Assembly (NCBI RefSeq): GCF_002088935.1
Contig: NZ_NCSS01000006.1
Coordinates: 1,210,407-1,274,406 of the forward strand
Length of the DNA: 64,000 nt
Reading direction: 5' to 3'
DNA from: Henriciella litoralis
GTDB lineage: Bacteria; Pseudomonadota; Alphaproteobacteria; Caulobacterales; Hyphomonadaceae
The notes beneath the pieces were generated by a model. The model was not told where the DNA came from. It saw only the letters and a program-made list of their open reading frames with translations, and made no database searches. Shown piece after piece: positions 62,758 to 64,000 of the stretch; the first letter of the stretch is position 1, and each line of letters starts with the position of its first letter. The translations under genes and the position numbers were made by a program.

Positions 62758-64000
62758 ATGAGACTTGAAAAGATCAAGACACAGGGCCTTGCCCACCTTT
62801 CCTACTTCCTGAGCGCCGATGGCGAAGCTGCGGTCATCGATCCGCGGCGTGACATCGACATCTATCTGGACCTCGCCCGTGAGGAAGGCTCTGTCATCAA
62901 GCACGTCTTCGAAACCCACCGGAACGAGGACCTGCTCTCAGGCGCCCCTGTCCTGAAGGAAGAGACTGGCGCAAAGGTCTGGCACGGGCCGAACCCTGAA
63001 AAGCCGATCCAGTATGCAGCCGAAACGCGGGAAGGCGACACGTTCGAGATTGGCGGCGCGCTCCTGAAGGTGCTTGAAACGCCCGGGCACACCGACGACA
63101 GCCTGTCCTACGTGCTTTATGACAAGAGCTTTGAGGAAGGCCCGGTTGGCGTGTTCACGGGCGATGCCCTGTTCATTGGCGATGTCGGGCGCACGGACTT
63201 CTATCCCGACCGCAAACGCGAAGTCGCCGGCCTGCTCTATGACAGCCTGGAGAAACTGATGAGGCTCGGCGACCAGTGCCTCGTCTATCCCGCGCATGGC
63301 GCCGGTTCGGTTTGTGGCTCGGGCATGGCCGACCGGGAGTTTTCCTCCATCGGCCATGAAAAGCTCAACAATCCGAGCCTGCAGATCGATGACCGGGAGG
63401 CTTTCATCGACGCCAAGGTAGCCGAGAACCACTACATCCCGCCATACTTCCGGCGCATGGAAGAGGGCAATATGGAAGGCACCGAAGATGCGCCGCCGGC
63501 GCCCCTGCCCGCCTCCCCGGCCAGGTTGCTCGATCCGGGCGATGCGGTCTGCCTCGATGTCCGTGGCATATTCGACTTTGCCGGCGGACACCGCACGGGC
63601 TCGCTCTGCATCCCGGATGACATGCTTGCCGCCTTCGCGGGCTGGTTGCTGCCAGGCGACAAACCGGTGCTGCTGGTAGCGCGCGATGACGACCAGGCGG
63701 TCGATGCGGCCACCACGCTTCAGCGGATCGGCTTCGACAATGTGAGCGGATTTGTCAGCGGCGCCATGCCCGTGGCGGTCCAGAACGGCCCGCTCGACAC
63801 ACTCGACTTCGTCGATACCGAAACCGTCGCCGCGCGCGTAGACAACCCGCCGGCTGGCTGGACCCTGCTCGATGTCCGGGCCATCGACGAATATGAGAGC
63901 GGCCATATCAAGGACAGCAAGCACGCTTATGTCGGCAAGCTGCCTGATGCGGCCAGTGACCTCGACCCGGACAAGCCCGTCACCGTCATGTGCGGAAGCG
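62758..64000 (+). CDS. MBL-fold - rhodanese protein (persulfide dioxygenase-like), 3' end cut by window
   Basis: The protein opens MRLEKIKTQGLAHLSYFLSA after AAAAGGAG. An MBL fold spans about 1-230 (VIDPRRDID, LETPGHTDDSLSYVL, FTGDALFIGDVGRTDFYP, YPAHGAGSVCG). A first rhodanese-like domain (LLDPGDAVCLDVRG) and a second (TLLDVRAIDEYESGHIKDS) follow to the window edge. The usual metal motif THxHxDH reads ETHRNEDLLSG, as in one known subgroup of this family. It may act on glutathione persulfide or sulfane sulfur. The second rhodanese Cys would be in VTVMCGS, cut at base 64000. No stop codon is reached. Confidence 0.87.
   Translation, partial: MRLEKIKTQGLAHLSYFLSADGEAAVIDPRRDIDIYLDLAREEGSVIKHVFETHRNEDLLSGAPVLKEETGAKVWHGPNPEKPIQYAAETREGDTFEIGGALLKVLETPGHTDDSLSYVLYDKSFEEGPVGVFTGDALFIGDVGRTDFYPDRKREVAGLLYDSLEKLMRLGDQCLVYPAHGAGSVCGSGMADREFSSIGHEKLNNPSLQIDDREAFIDAKVAENHYIPPYFRRMEEGNMEGTEDAPPAPLPASPARLLDPGDAVCLDVRGIFDFAGGHRTGSLCIPDDMLAAFAGWLLPGDKPVLLVARDDDQAVDAATTLQRIGFDNVSGFVSGAMPVAVQNGPLDTLDFVDTETVAARVDNPPAGWTLLDVRAIDEYESGHIKDSKHAYVGKLPDAASDLDPDKPVTVMCGS

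Overview
The window looks like chromosomal DNA of an alphaproteobacterium, most likely a marine member of the Hyphomonadaceae or Parvularculaceae. The clearest markers are an adjacent nepR-like anti-sigma gene and ecfG-like sigma gene (an Alphaproteobacteria-only pair), a TamA/TamB pair, a TonB-dependent receptor and a high G+C content. The lineage is inferred from gene content only. No rRNA, tRNA, CRISPR array or intact insertion sequence was seen.

Region 1 (1-21 kb) is mostly lipid, aromatic and CoA-ester metabolism with its regulators: a cut-off SDR oxidoreductase, an R-specific enoyl-CoA hydratase, a 2-hydroxychromene-2-carboxylate isomerase, a secreted metzincin-type protease, TetR regulators, a TonB-dependent receptor, a CaiB/BaiF CoA-transferase and a nitronate monooxygenase-like protein. 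Within it (10.6-17.1 kb) lies a compact redox cluster: a HiPIP-like lipoprotein, an unrecognised lipoprotein, a DUF1592/DUF1588 protein, a Tat-exported DUF1552 protein, a c'-type cytochrome, a secreted VOC protein and a b561-type cytochrome b.

Region 2 (21.4-40.8 kb) is the most unusual part: a Pfa-like secondary-lipid (PUFA/polyketide-type) synthase locus. A divergent PEP-carboxylase-like protein comes first, then PfaD (enoyl reductase), a PfaA-like KS-AT-ACP-ACP protein, a ketoreductase ORF, a giant KS-CLF-AT-DH-DH-DH' protein, and a LuxI/FeeM-like GNAT acyltransferase. The ketoreductase is split from PfaA by a -1 frame change at a T7 run followed by a hairpin, which has the layout of a programmed ribosomal frameshift site. 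A convergent Sfp-type phosphopantetheinyl transferase, needed to activate the ACPs, sits at the end of a nepR-ecfG operon. Synthase activation may therefore be tied to the general stress response.

Region 3 (41.0-50.5 kb) is housekeeping envelope biology: a PilZ protein, TamA, TamB and a large TolB-propeller/amidohydrolase fusion. A candidate small RNA with an anti-Shine-Dalgarno loop follows at about 50.63-50.75 kb.

Region 4 (50.7-64 kb) looks like an acquired block: an AbiEi/AbiEii toxin-antitoxin pair, about 600 bp of gene-free AT-richer DNA, then a copper-resistance island. The island holds a small Cys/His-rich secreted protein, CopA, CopB, a DUF2231 fusion, a DUF5676 protein, a Cu+ P-type ATPase, a DUF411 protein, an APC permease, a K+ channel-like protein, a DUF305 protein and the start of an MBL-rhodanese protein. 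Its two transcription units each have a CsoR-type C4/G4 palindrome lying between the -35 and -10 elements.
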